From: Pseudomonas sivasensis
GTDB taxonomy: Bacteria > Pseudomonadota > Gammaproteobacteria > Pseudomonadales > Pseudomonadaceae
DNA length: 64,000 bases
NCBI RefSeq assembly: GCF_013778505.1
Contig: NZ_JAAOWU010000008.1
Coordinates: 124,001-188,000, forward strand
Direction of reading: 5' to 3'
Notes under the pieces: generated by a model
What the model was told of the DNA's origin: nothing
Database searches by the model: none
Seen by the model: only the letters and a program-made list of their open reading frames with translations
Program-made: the position numbers and the translations under genes
Part shown: piece after piece, positions 37,363-45,513 of the stretch
Position numbering within the stretch: position 1 is the stretch's first letter
Layout of the letters: every line of letters starts with the position of its first letter

Positions 37363-38123
37363 TGATCAAGACTGCCGCTCATCTGGCTGTGATGCGCGAA
37401 TCCGGGCGCCTGCTGGCTCAAGTGTTTGACATGCTCGACGGGTTTGTCGCCGCCGGCCGTTCCACCTTGGAGCTGGACGCCGCCGTCGAAGCCTTCATTC
37501 GTAACGACCTTAAAGCCCGCCCCGCCAGCCTCGGGCAATACGACTACCCCTTCTCCATCAACACCTCAATCAACGAAGTGGTGTGCCATGGCATGCCCAG
37601 CGCCAAGGAGATCCTCAAGGACGGCGACATCATCAACATCGACATCACCCTGGAAAAAGGTGGCTTTATCGCCGACTCCAGCAAGATGTACATGATTGGC
37701 AACGTCGCCCCCAAGGCGCGGCGCCTGGTGGAAATGACCTTTGAGGCGATGTGGGCCGGGATCCGCCAGGTCAAGCCCGGCGCACGCCTGGGTGATATCG
37801 GCCACGCGATCCAGAGCCACGCCCAGGCCAACGGCTACAGCGTGGTGCGTGAATACTGCGGCCACGGCATCGGCAAGCAGATGCATGAAGAACCGCAAAT
37901 CCTGCACTTCGGCCGACCCGGCACCGGGCTGGAACTGCGCGAAGGCATGGTGTTTACCATCGAACCGATGCTCAACCAGGGCAGTTCCAAGGTGCGCAGC
38001 CTGAAAGATGGCTGGACGGTGGTGACCAAGGACAACAGCCTGTCGGCGCAGTGGGAGCACACGGTGGCGGTGACGGCGGATGGCTTTGAAGTGCTGACCT
38101 TGCAAACACAGCCAGTCGAATAA
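37362..38123 (+). CDS. map: Type I methionine aminopeptidase (second-copy type)
   Basis: 253 residues. All five metal ligands of the pita-bread fold can be seen: D in INIDIT, D in FIADSSKM, H in CGHGIGKQMHEE, E in VFTIEPM and E in AQWEHTVAV. It should remove N-terminal methionine from nascent proteins. The housekeeping map gene of Pseudomonas is next to rpsB/glnD, so this one is most likely a paralog. Its coupling to a ParD-like gene (1-base overlap) and the operator-like palindrome upstream suggest conditional expression. Confidence 0.9.
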   Translation: MIKTAAHLAVMRESGRLLAQVFDMLDGFVAAGRSTLELDAAVEAFIRNDLKARPASLGQYDYPFSINTSINEVVCHGMPSAKEILKDGDIINIDITLEKGGFIADSSKMYMIGNVAPKARRLVEMTFEAMWAGIRQVKPGARLGDIGHAIQSHAQANGYSVVREYCGHGIGKQMHEEPQILHFGRPGTGLELREGMVFTIEPMLNQGSSKVRSLKDGWTVVTKDNSLSAQWEHTVAVTADGFEVLTLQTQPVE

Positions 38124-38167
38124 CCTGTGGCGAGCGGGCTTGTCGAAGAAGTATTCCCTCGCCCCCC

Positions 38168-39100
38168 TTACATCGTCGCGCCCGCCATCCGTTTGAGCGC
38201 CAGTACCATCAAGCCGGCGCCCAACCCCATCGCTGTCAGGAACAATGGGTACGACACCCACCACGGTGTACCCGCGGTCATCATGCTGAACTCCGACATA
38301 CCGCCAATGCTGGCGATCAGGTTGAGCGGCAAGAACACCACGTTGATCAGCGTCAGCTTGCGCAACAGGTTGTTCATGCTGTTGTTCATCAGGTTGCCGC
38401 GCGCATCGATCAGCCCGGAAAACACGTTGGAATAGATCTCCGCCTGTTTGTAGCACTGGTGGTTCTCGATGATCAGGTCATCGATAAGGCCGAGAATTTC
38501 AGCACTGAAGTGCTCCTTTTCCCCATGGTTACGCAGCCGCGACAGCACGGCGCCGTTGCTGTGCAGCGCGTTGATGTAATAGATCAGGCTTTCGCTGAGG
38601 CTGAACATCTGCATCAGGTGATGGTTGCTCATGGACGCGTTGAACTGCTGCTGCAACTCCCGTGCAACCAGCTTGATCACCTTGAGGTGGCCCAGGTAGT
38701 GGTGGATGTTGTTGAGCAACAGGTCGAGCAATACGTCCAGCGGCGTGTGCAACGGCCGGCGCTGGCCCAGGCCACTCAGTGGGGTCTCATCAGTGGCGAT
38801 CACCAGCAGGCGGCCGGGTGAAAACAGCAGGCCGCACGACGCCACTTCGAACACCAGGTTGCCGCCACCGGAATAGTTCTCCGGGCGCTTCCAGATCAGG
38901 AACAGGTTGTCGGGATGAAATTCGATGCGTGAGACTTCGTCCGGGTCGAGCGCCGACGCCAACGCATGCTCGTCGAGCTTGTGGTGATCTCGCAGCCACT
39001 CGCGCTCGGCCAGGTCGGGGTTGTTGAACAACAGGATCGGGGCCGCGTCGCTGTGCCCCGGACGTAACTTTCCACCGTTCAGTTCAAAGCGCTGGATCAT
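38168..39100 (-). CDS. CorA/ZntB-family divalent cation transporter with altered signature
   Basis: 310 residues: a large N-terminal cytoplasmic domain with a long helical stalk, then two C-terminal transmembrane helices (about 247-268 and 278-300). The loop between the helices carries GGMSEF where CorA channels have the (Y)GMN selectivity motif, so Asn is replaced by Ser. The C-terminal tail is short and basic. The gene starts 6 bases after the stop of the RimK-like gene, so the two are one operon. Ion specificity is uncertain. Confidence 0.85.
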   Translation of the reverse strand: MIQRFELNGGKLRPGHSDAAPILLFNNPDLAEREWLRDHHKLDEHALASALDPDEVSRIEFHPDNLFLIWKRPENYSGGGNLVFEVASCGLLFSPGRLLVIATDETPLSGLGQRRPLHTPLDVLLDLLLNNIHHYLGHLKVIKLVARELQQQFNASMSNHHLMQMFSLSESLIYYINALHSNGAVLSRLRNHGEKEHFSAEILGLIDDLIIENHQCYKQAEIYSNVFSGLIDARGNLMNNSMNNLLRKLTLINVVFLPLNLIASIGGMSEFSMMTAGTPWWVSYPLFLTAMGLGAGLMVLALKRMAGATM

Positions 39101-39106
39101 CGCGCG

Positions 39107-40693
39107 TCACCACACCTGGCCCTGGCGTTTCAGCTCCAGGCGCCGCACAAACTCTTCCAGCACCAGGCTGTACAGGTCGTCCTGCAAGTAGGCATCTTCG
39201 ATGCCAGCATCCAGGTTCGGGTTGTCGTTGACCTCGATCACTACCACCTTGTCGCCGGACTGCTTGAGGTCCACACCGTACAGGCCGTCGCCGATCAGGT
39301 TGGCGGTCTTCACCGCCAGTTCCACCACCGCCTTGGGCGCTTCATGGACGGCCAGGGTGCGGCATTCGCCGTTGATGGCCTGGCCGATGGCCTTGTGGTT
39401 ATAGATCTGCCAATGGCCCTTAGACATGAAGTACTGGCAGGCAAAAATCGGCTTGCGATTGAGTACGCCGATGCGCCAGTCGTACTCGGTGTAGAAGAAT
39501 TCCTGGGCCAACAGCAGCACCGAATGCTCGAACAACTCGGCGGTGGCCTTGAGCAAGGCTTCCTGGCTTTCGACCTTGATCACGCCACGGGAGAAACACC
39601 CGTCGGGAATCTTCAACACCAGCGGAAACCCGAGGCGCTCGCCGACCCGTTCGAAATCTTCCGGTCGCTCCTTGTAGAGAATCTCGGTGGCGGGCATGCC
39701 CAACTGATGGCTGTTGAGCAAGTCGGTGAGGTAGACCTTGTTGGTGCAGCGCAGGATCGACGCGGGGTCGTCCATCACCACCAGGCCTTCGCTTTCGGCT
39801 TTTTTGGCAAAGCGGTAGGTATGGTTGTCAACGCTGGTGGTCTCGCGGATCAGCAAGGCGTCGTATTCGGCCAGCCGCGCGTAGTCCTTGCGCTCGATCA
39901 GCTCCACATCGATGCCCAGGCCCTTGCCCACGCGGATGAAGTTCTCCAGGGCACGGGCGTTGGAGGGTGGCAGCTGCTCCTGTGGATCGTGCAGGATTGC
40001 CAGGTCGTAACGGGCCAGGCGCCGCGAACGGGGTTGGCGCCAGATCTTGCGGCTGAAGTTATCAAGGGCATGGGCGAACTGATCTTCCTGATCGTCACGC
40101 AACTTGTGCAATACGCCGGATTTCACCCCTTCGATATGCCAACCGTTATTCTTTCTGAATTCAACCAAGAGGATCGGACACGGGAATGTTTCAAACAACT
40201 GGCGGGCCAATTCCTGCAACGGTTCTATATTGGTCCTGCCGAAGTAAAGTGTCAGGGTAAACCCTTCGGTATTACTGTAGAGGTGATGACTCAAGGCTTT
40301 ATCAAGGGTTTTATCCAGGTCATCCAGCGCCAGGCCGTACAGCGACTTCTTAGTCAATTCACTGATGGTGCGCACCGAAGGAATCACCTTGTGTCCGCGC
40401 GCTTCGGCCAGCAACGAGCAGTAGTAGCCGTGCCCCAGGTACTTGTAGCTGCGGCACAGGTTGATCACCTGCACACGCTTGCCCGTCTCGTTTTGCCGTG
40501 TTTGCTCAAGGTATTCCTGGGCGGTGACGATGTCTTCGCTGGGAAAGTAGGAGGCCCAATCTTCCTTGCGCTCAACAATAATCACCACTTGACTGTTACT
40601 TCGAGGCGACGCAGAAAAAAAGCCCTTCGAAGTTATTGTCGCCGCGACAATTTGCTCGGATACTTCACGCCAATGACCTTGTACCGCCGACAT
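39107..40693 (-). CDS. RimK-like ATP-grasp ligase with N-terminal RLAN domain
   Basis: 528 residues. Residues 30-230 match the RLAN domain described for a group of RimK-like amidoligases (for example VQVINLCRSYKYLGHGYYCS and LLAEARGHKVIPSVRTISEL). Residues 270-525 are the ATP-grasp ligase: PSNARALENFIRV, IPDGCFSRGVIKVES and the metal/nucleotide end YGVDLKQSGDKVVVIEVNDN. It should form a peptide-like bond between a carboxylate and an amine. Divergent from a GNAT gene and followed at 6 bases by a CorA-like gene. Substrate unknown; the genomic company of GNAT and ATP-grasp suggests a modified peptide or N-acetylated metabolite. Confidence 0.85.
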   Translation of the reverse strand: MSAVQGHWREVSEQIVAATITSKGFFSASPRSNSQVVIIVERKEDWASYFPSEDIVTAQEYLEQTRQNETGKRVQVINLCRSYKYLGHGYYCSLLAEARGHKVIPSVRTISELTKKSLYGLALDDLDKTLDKALSHHLYSNTEGFTLTLYFGRTNIEPLQELARQLFETFPCPILLVEFRKNNGWHIEGVKSGVLHKLRDDQEDQFAHALDNFSRKIWRQPRSRRLARYDLAILHDPQEQLPPSNARALENFIRVGKGLGIDVELIERKDYARLAEYDALLIRETTSVDNHTYRFAKKAESEGLVVMDDPASILRCTNKVYLTDLLNSHQLGMPATEILYKERPEDFERVGERLGFPLVLKIPDGCFSRGVIKVESQEALLKATAELFEHSVLLLAQEFFYTEYDWRIGVLNRKPIFACQYFMSKGHWQIYNHKAIGQAINGECRTLAVHEAPKAVVELAVKTANLIGDGLYGVDLKQSGDKVVVIEVNDNPNLDAGIEDAYLQDDLYSLVLEEFVRRLELKRQGQVW

Positions 40694-40787
40694 AATATTT
40701 GATCCGCTTTAGAGAACTCGACCTTTTCTATTAAGCACGATCTTTTAGGGAAGTCCCGTTTCGTTACGCAACTTTTACGGCGGTTAT

Positions 40788-41249
40788 ATGGCTCTTTTCT
40801 CTCGCGTTGCATTACCCGGTGATGTACCGGCATTGGTCGCATTGGAACAACAGTGTTTCACCAGTGACCGGCTCTCATCGCGCAGTTTTCACTGGATGAT
40901 CAGCCGCGCCCACGGCCAGTTGCTGGTAGCGGAACAGGACGGGCAGTTGCTCGGTTATGCGCTAGTGCTGTTTCGTCGTGGCAGCGCGTTCGCGCGCTTG
41001 TATTCCATCGCCATTGCCGCCCACGCACGCGGCCTCGGGCTGGGCAGGCAGTTGCTCAGCCATGTCGAGGCCTGCGGGGTGACGCACGGGTGCGCGCACC
41101 TGCGCCTGGAGGTGCGCACCGACAACCCCGGCGCCCTTGCGCTGTATGAGCGCAATGGCTACCGGCGCTTCGCCCAGGTCAACGACTACTACGCAGACCA
41201 CACTCCGGCCCTGCGCCTGGAAAAAACCTTGGTCAGGCCACCTGCTTGA
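40788..41249 (+). CDS. GNAT-family N-acetyltransferase
   Basis: A 153-residue RimI-like GNAT. The acetyl-CoA loop is ARGLGLGRQLLSHVE (Q/RxxGxG/A type), preceded by the beta4 strand LYSIAIAAHA and followed by LEVRTDNPGALALYERNGY. It starts 94 bases from the divergent RimK-like gene and probably shares its regulation. Its last 17 bases overlap the convergent sfnG stop. The amine substrate is unknown. Confidence 0.85.
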   Translation: MALFSRVALPGDVPALVALEQQCFTSDRLSSRSFHWMISRAHGQLLVAEQDGQLLGYALVLFRRGSAFARLYSIAIAAHARGLGLGRQLLSHVEACGVTHGCAHLRLEVRTDNPGALALYERNGYRRFAQVNDYYADHTPALRLEKTLVRPPA

Positions 41250-42318
41250 TCCCGGCCTTGGCTTCCAGCTCACGCACCAGCGGCAGTACGCGTTTGCCGA
41301 AGTACTCCACTTCTTCCTGGAAGTGCAGGAAGCCCGCCAGCACCAGGTCCACGCCTACGGCCTTGAGTGCAACGATGCGCTCAGCAATTTGCTGCGGGGT
41401 GCCGATCAGGTTGGTCTTGAAGCCATCGTTGTACTGCACCAGGTCTTCAAAGCTGGACTTGGCCCAGTTGCCCTCGCCTTCGGGTGACGCCTTGCCCGCT
41501 TGCTTGGCCGCGTCGCCAAAGGCATTCACGGCTTCCGGGTCGGCCTTGTCGATGATCTCTGCGAGCACGGCGCGGGCTTCTTCCTCGGTGTCGCGGGCGA
41601 TGATGAATGCATTCACGCCGACTTTGACCGAGTGGTTATTTGCGGCAGCCTTGGTGCGAATGTCATCGACCTGGGCCTTGATGCCTTCCGGGGTGTTACC
41701 GTTGGTGAAATACCAATCCGACACCCGCGCCGCCATGTCCCGCGCGGCCCGTGAACTGCCGCCCTGGAACACTTCCGGCTGGCCCAGCGGCTTGGGTTTG
41801 AGGGTGTAGTTGTTGAAACGGTAGAAGTCGCCCTTGAAGGTAAAGTCGTCCTGGGTCCAGATGCCTTTGAGGGCGCGGATAAATTCCTCGGAACGGCGAT
41901 AGCGCTCGTCGTGTTCCAGCCAGTGTTCGCCGATGGCCTGGAACTCGCCCTTGAACCAGCCACTGACGATGTTCACCGCAATGCGGCCGTTGGTGAGTTG
42001 GTCGATGGTCGCCAGTTGCTTGGCCGCCAGCGCCGGCTGCCAAGGGCCGGGAAGGATCGCGGCGATGACCTTGAGCTTGGTGGTCGCCGCCAGCAGCGCA
42101 TGGCTGAACGCCACGGATTCATGCTGGTTCTCGGCGCCGTAGCCAGCGGTGAAGCGGATCTGGGTCAGGCCGTATTCGAAGCCGGCTTCTTCGGCCAATT
42201 GCGCCAATTTACGGTTGTAGTCGATGCCCCAGTGGGTGCGTTGTTCGATCTTACTGACCACCAGCCCACCGCTGACGTTGGGCACCCAATAGGCAAATTT
42301 CACGGCTTGCTGACTCAT
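41233..42318 (-). CDS. sfnG: FMNH2-dependent dimethyl sulfone monooxygenase
   Basis: A 361-residue bacterial-luciferase-fold monooxygenase that converts dimethyl sulfone to methanesulfinate for sulfur nutrition. ATG 42318 (MSQQAVKFAYWVPNVSGGLV) has GAGG 9 bases upstream and gives the usual length; a longer in-frame extension would cross the promoter. Family features: NRKLAQLAEEAGFEYGLTQI, VNIVSGWFKGEF, and FQGGSSRAARDMAARVSDWY. A sigma-54 promoter lies 40 bases upstream, as expected for a gene of the SfnR regulon. It is divergent from the sfnB-like gene. Confidence 0.92.
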   Translation of the reverse strand: MSQQAVKFAYWVPNVSGGLVVSKIEQRTHWGIDYNRKLAQLAEEAGFEYGLTQIRFTAGYGAENQHESVAFSHALLAATTKLKVIAAILPGPWQPALAAKQLATIDQLTNGRIAVNIVSGWFKGEFQAIGEHWLEHDERYRRSEEFIRALKGIWTQDDFTFKGDFYRFNNYTLKPKPLGQPEVFQGGSSRAARDMAARVSDWYFTNGNTPEGIKAQVDDIRTKAAANNHSVKVGVNAFIIARDTEEEARAVLAEIIDKADPEAVNAFGDAAKQAGKASPEGEGNWAKSSFEDLVQYNDGFKTNLIGTPQQIAERIVALKAVGVDLVLAGFLHFQEEVEYFGKRVLPLVRELEAKAGIKQVA

Positions 42319-42358
42319 CGAACGGTACCTCGTGCAAAAGGGATGTATCGAGGCTTGA

Positions 42359-42372
42359 GCAGCAAGCGTGCC
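42359..42372 (-). promoter_or_regulatory. Sigma-54 promoter of sfnG
   Basis: On the minus strand TGGCACG-CTTG-CTGCT, with the GG (-24) at 42372-42371 and GC (-12) at 42360-42359, 10 bases apart. It matches the TGGCACG-N4-TTGCW consensus closely and lies about 40 bases from the sfnG start. Confidence 0.8.
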
Positions 42373-42410
42373 AGTCAGTGGCAAAGGCCCATGCCATGGG
42401 CGTTGCGCCC

Positions 42411-42433
42411 AAAAAAACGCCCCCGGCGGGCGT
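42411..42433 (-). terminator. Terminator-like hairpin inside the sfn divergent region (minus strand)
   Basis: Stem ACGCCC / GGGCGT (6 bp, 5-base loop) followed on the minus strand by seven T. It lies upstream of the sfnG promoter and would stop transcripts reading in from the right. A 15-base palindrome GCCCATG-C-CATGGGC (42387-42401) lies next to it. Confidence 0.6.
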
Positions 42434-42472
42434 GCAGGCACATGTCATGGATCGCGCCGGTTTGTCGGAATG

Positions 42473-42490
42473 CTGTTGCTGGAGCAACAG
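42473..42490. promoter_or_regulatory. Palindromic enhancer candidate for the divergent sigma-54 promoters
   Basis: CTGTTGCT-GG-AGCAACAG, 8-base perfect arms, lies about 100 bases upstream of the sfnG -24 box and about 40 bases upstream of the plus-strand -24 box. Such symmetric sites are typical of sigma-54 activators; SfnR is the likely one. Confidence 0.55.
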
Positions 42491-42531
42491 TAATCAAAGC
42501 AAATCCCCCGTAAACATTGGGCCACGAACCC

Positions 42532-42545
42532 GGCACGGACTGTGC
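42532..42545 (+). promoter_or_regulatory. Sigma-54 promoter of the sfnB-like gene
   Basis: CGGCACG-GACT-GTGCA, with GG at 42532-42533 and GC at 42544-42545, 10 bases apart, close to the TGGCACG-N4-TTGCW consensus. It is 40 bases in front of ATG 42585. Confidence 0.8.
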
Positions 42546-42584
42546 AATCCCCCTTGCATTGACCACTGCCCCGGAGCCTTGCCC

Positions 42585-43823
42585 ATGACCGAACATCACG
42601 TCATTAACCCGCTGTCCATCGGCGTCGATTACCCCACCTTGGCCGCGCGCTTCCGGCCGATCTTCCAGCGCATCGCCGACGGTGCGGTGCAGCGCGAACT
42701 CAGCCGTACCCTGCCCCATGAGCCGATCCAATGGCTCAAGGAGGCCGGTTTCGGCGCGGTGCGCGTACCGGTGGAATATGGCGGTGGCGGTGCTTCGCTG
42801 CCGCAACTGTTCGAACTGCTGATCGAACTGGCCGAAGCCGACTCCAACGTACCCCAGGCCCTGCGCGGGCATTTCGCCTTTGCCGAGGACCGCCTGAACG
42901 CGCCGCCGAGTGCCGGCCGGGACCTGTGGTTCAAGCGGTTTGTCGACGGCGATATCGTCGGCTGCGCCTGGACTGAAATCGGCAACGTGGCCATCGGTGA
43001 TGTGGTCACCCAGGTCAGCCCCGACGGCGATAAGTGGAAGCTCAACGGTGAAAAGTTCTACAGCACCGGCAGCATTTTCTCTGACTGGATCGATGTGTAC
43101 GCCCAACGCAGCGACACCGGCGGCGATGTGATCGCTGCGACCCGTGCACGCCAGCCTGGCGTGGTGCACAGCGACGATTGGGACGGCTTTGGCCAGCGCA
43201 CCACCGGCAGCGGCACCTCGCGCTTTACCGATGCTGAAGTCGAGGCGGATAACGTCATCGACTTTGCCACCCGTTTCAAATACCAGACCGCGTTCTACCA
43301 ACTTGTCCTGCTGGCCAGCCTCGCCGGTATCGGCCGTGCGGCGTTGCGCGATGTGGCCCACCAGGTGCGCAGCCGCAAGCGCATCTACAGCCACGGCAAT
43401 GCCCAGCATGTGAGCCAGGATGCACAGATTCAACAGGTGGTGGGCGAAGTCGCGGCGCTGGTGTATGCCGCTGAGGCCAGCGCGTTAAGGGCGACATTGC
43501 CAGCGCAACGGGCTTACGTGGCGCGGTTTGGCGGGGATGACGCCGTGGAGCGCGAAGCCAACGTCGCCGCCGAAATTGAATCGGCCACGGCGCAGGTGGT
43601 GGTGTCGGAGTTGATCCAGCGGGCTACCAGCGAGTTGTTCAACGCACTGGGGGCGTCGGACGTGCGCCAGGGGAAAGCCCTTGATCGGCATTGGCGCAAT
43701 GCGCGGACTGTGTCGTCCCACAACCCGGTGATCTACAAAGCGCGGATCGTGGGGGACTGGGTGATCAATGGCACCGAGCCGCCGTTTGTGTGGCAGATCG
43801 GCAATGGTCCGGCAAAAGCCTGA
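42585..43823 (+). CDS. sfnB: SfnB-family sulfur acquisition oxidoreductase (acyl-CoA dehydrogenase fold)
   Basis: 412 residues from ATG 42585, with GGAG 9 bases upstream; longer open sequence upstream crosses the sigma-54 promoter. The protein has the acyl-CoA dehydrogenase fold of the DszC/SoxC/SfnB monooxygenase group: GFGAVRVPVEYGGGG, CAWTEIGN, GEKFYSTGS and the C-terminal NARTVSSHNPVIYK. Members are flavin-dependent and act in organosulfur use, which fits the divergent sfnG. The exact substrate is uncertain; the symbol rests on family memory. Confidence 0.82.
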   Translation: MTEHHVINPLSIGVDYPTLAARFRPIFQRIADGAVQRELSRTLPHEPIQWLKEAGFGAVRVPVEYGGGGASLPQLFELLIELAEADSNVPQALRGHFAFAEDRLNAPPSAGRDLWFKRFVDGDIVGCAWTEIGNVAIGDVVTQVSPDGDKWKLNGEKFYSTGSIFSDWIDVYAQRSDTGGDVIAATRARQPGVVHSDDWDGFGQRTTGSGTSRFTDAEVEADNVIDFATRFKYQTAFYQLVLLASLAGIGRAALRDVAHQVRSRKRIYSHGNAQHVSQDAQIQQVVGEVAALVYAAEASALRATLPAQRAYVARFGGDDAVEREANVAAEIESATAQVVVSELIQRATSELFNALGASDVRQGKALDRHWRNARTVSSHNPVIYKARIVGDWVINGTEPPFVWQIGNGPAKA

Positions 43824-43842
43824 GGCTGAGCGGGGTCAAAAC

Positions 43843-43932
43843 TGTGGGAGGGGGCTTGCCCCCGATGGCAGTGGGTCAGTCACTGTATTCAAAAACTGAC
43901 CCACCGCTATCGGGGGCAAGCCCCCTCCCACA
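43843..43932. repeat. REPIN between the sfnB-like gene and tauE-type gene
   Basis: Two inverted REPs (43843-43868 and about 43907-43932; core GGGGGCTTGCCCCCGAT) with inner arms GGGTCAGT / ACTGACCC, so the whole can fold into one long hairpin. It separates two convergent genes. Confidence 0.92.
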
Positions 43933-43950
43933 TTGGATACTGCGCACGCC

Positions 43951-44736
43951 TCAGAAGGCCAGTTTGTAACCAACCGCCATTAACATGATCGCCAGGCACG
44001 GGCGAAGCACGCCGTCCGGGATCTTGCCGGTCATGTGGCTGCCGAAGTAAATGCCCGGCAACGAACCCATCAGCAGAAAGCCCAGCAGGTGCCAGTCCAT
44101 ATTGCCCATGCCGGCATGGCCCAGTCCGGCCACGAGGGTCAGGGGAACCGCGTGGGCGATCTCGGTGCCCACCAGGCGGCGCGTAGCCAGGAATGGATAC
44201 AGGATAAACAGCGCCACAGTGCCCAGGGCGCCGGCGCCGATTGAAGTCAGGGCGACCATGGTGCCGAGGATGGCGCCGGTGACAACGGTCAAGCCGTTCA
44301 GGTTGCGCGGGTTCATGTGGTAGCTGTCGCCCGCGTGACGCTGGGCGAAGGCCAGCAGGCGTTGCTTGAACAGGATCGCCAGGGCCGTCAACAGCAACAC
44401 GACACCGAGGGCTTGCTTGATGACCGCGTTCATCGCCGTAGGATCGGTATGCAAGGTGGCGAGAAACCACAGGGTCAGCAGCACCGCAGGCACACTGCCC
44501 AGGGTCAACCAGCCGGTGATGGTCCAATCGATGTTCTTGTTCTTGCTGTGTACCAGCACGCCACCGGACTTGGTGATGGCCGCGTACAACAGGTCAGTGC
44601 CCACAGCCGTGGCCGGGTTGATGCCGAACCACAACAGGATCGGGGTCATCAAAGAGCCCCCGCCGACACCGGTCATGCCCACGATAAAACCTACGATCAG
44701 GCCGGCAATTACGAAACCAAAGTTACCCACTTCCAT
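43951..44736 (-). CDS. TauE/SafE-family sulfite or sulfonate exporter
   Basis: A 261-residue membrane protein with about eight helices in two inverted halves, each starting with the family motif (GMTGVGGGSLMTPIL near residue 20 and LTSIGAGALGTVAL near residue 155). Family members export sulfite, sulfolactate or sulfoacetate, or import sulfonates. Its place next to the sfn genes makes export of sulfite released by organosulfur oxidation plausible, but it has its own promoter and is separated by a REPIN. Confidence 0.87.
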   Translation of the reverse strand: MEVGNFGFVIAGLIVGFIVGMTGVGGGSLMTPILLWFGINPATAVGTDLLYAAITKSGGVLVHSKNKNIDWTITGWLTLGSVPAVLLTLWFLATLHTDPTAMNAVIKQALGVVLLLTALAILFKQRLLAFAQRHAGDSYHMNPRNLNGLTVVTGAILGTMVALTSIGAGALGTVALFILYPFLATRRLVGTEIAHAVPLTLVAGLGHAGMGNMDWHLLGFLLMGSLPGIYFGSHMTGKIPDGVLRPCLAIMLMAVGYKLAF

Positions 44737-44929
44737 TACAGCTACCCGCGGCCTTATAAATTTCTGGCGGCAGGATAGCGATTTTTCTTATAACGACTTA
44801 TACCAATATGATCTGACTTTAGATCTTTTTCGCTTAATGCAATTTTTTTGCCGATCACTGCATCCAGTTGGCGTGCCCATGGGTAGTCCTTGCAGCAACC
44901 CTGCTGTTTCATCTAGTGGAGAAACACCC

Positions 44930-45451
44930 ATGAACGCTAAAGCCCTGCTCTGCCTCACCGGTTTGCTCGTTGCCAGCCCCGCCGCCTTTGCCCAGGCCGG
45001 TTTGCCGGACAGCATTAAAGTGCCGGACGGCCACAAGGTGGCGATGGAAACCACCGGTGTCGGCGAAATCACCTACGAGTGCCGCGACAAAGCCAACGTC
45101 GCTGGCCAGACCGAATGGACTTTCGTCGGCCCCAAGGCGGTGCTCAATGATCGCAGCGGCAAGCAGGTCGGCACCTACTTCGGCCCACCTGCCACTTGGC
45201 AAGCCAAGGACGGTTCGAAAATCACCGGCACCCAGCTGGCCGTGGCGCCATCGAGCCCGGGCAACTTGCCTTATCAACTGGTCAAGGCCAACCCGGCCGA
45301 AGGCAAGGGCGCGATGAGTGGCGTGAGTTACATCCAACGGGTCGCCCTTAAAGGCGGTGTAGCGCCGAGCACTGAATGCACGGTCGCCAACAAGGGCAAA
45401 CAGGAAGTGGTGAAGTACCAGGCCGACTACATCTTCTGGGCGGCCAACTGA
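44930..45451 (+). CDS. DUF3455 secreted protein
   Basis: 173 residues from ATG 44930 with GGAG 8 bases upstream. A signal peptide (MNAKALLCLTGLLVASPAAFA) is followed by a DUF3455 domain: VAMETTGVGEITYECRDK, TYFGPPATWQAKDGSKITG and the C-terminal YQADYIFWAA. Two Cys (YECR, STECTV) probably form a disulfide in the periplasm. Function is unknown. It precedes the ECF sigma/anti-sigma pair in the same direction, separated by a perfect palindrome. Confidence 0.85.
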   Translation: MNAKALLCLTGLLVASPAAFAQAGLPDSIKVPDGHKVAMETTGVGEITYECRDKANVAGQTEWTFVGPKAVLNDRSGKQVGTYFGPPATWQAKDGSKITGTQLAVAPSSPGNLPYQLVKANPAEGKGAMSGVSYIQRVALKGGVAPSTECTVANKGKQEVVKYQADYIFWAAN

Positions 45452-45469
45452 TCAAACTGCGCTACGCTG

Positions 45470-45495
45470 CCTGTGGCGAGCATGCTCGCCACAGG
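45470..45495. repeat. Perfect 26-base palindrome (REP family)
   Basis: A perfect inverted repeat centred on GCATGC with arms CCTGTGGCGAGCA, between the DUF3455 and sigma factor genes. A one-armed relic (CCTGTGGCGAGCGGGCTTG) lies at 38124-38142. Either a terminator or a short REP of a second class. Confidence 0.75.
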
Positions 45496-45513
45496 GGTTC
45501 AGCCATTTGAGGG

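Noticed and set aside
37162..38123. Classical toxin-antitoxin system
   Set aside because: The ParD-like gene suggests it, but the partner is an intact methionine aminopeptidase and no ParE/RelE-type toxin is present. Reported instead as an unusual gene pair.
39107..41249. N-acetylglutaminylglutamine amide (osmolyte) synthesis genes
   Set aside because: That pathway uses a GNAT/ATP-grasp fusion and an asparagine-synthase-like amidotransferase. Here the GNAT and ligase are separate, the ligase has an RLAN domain and no amidotransferase is present.
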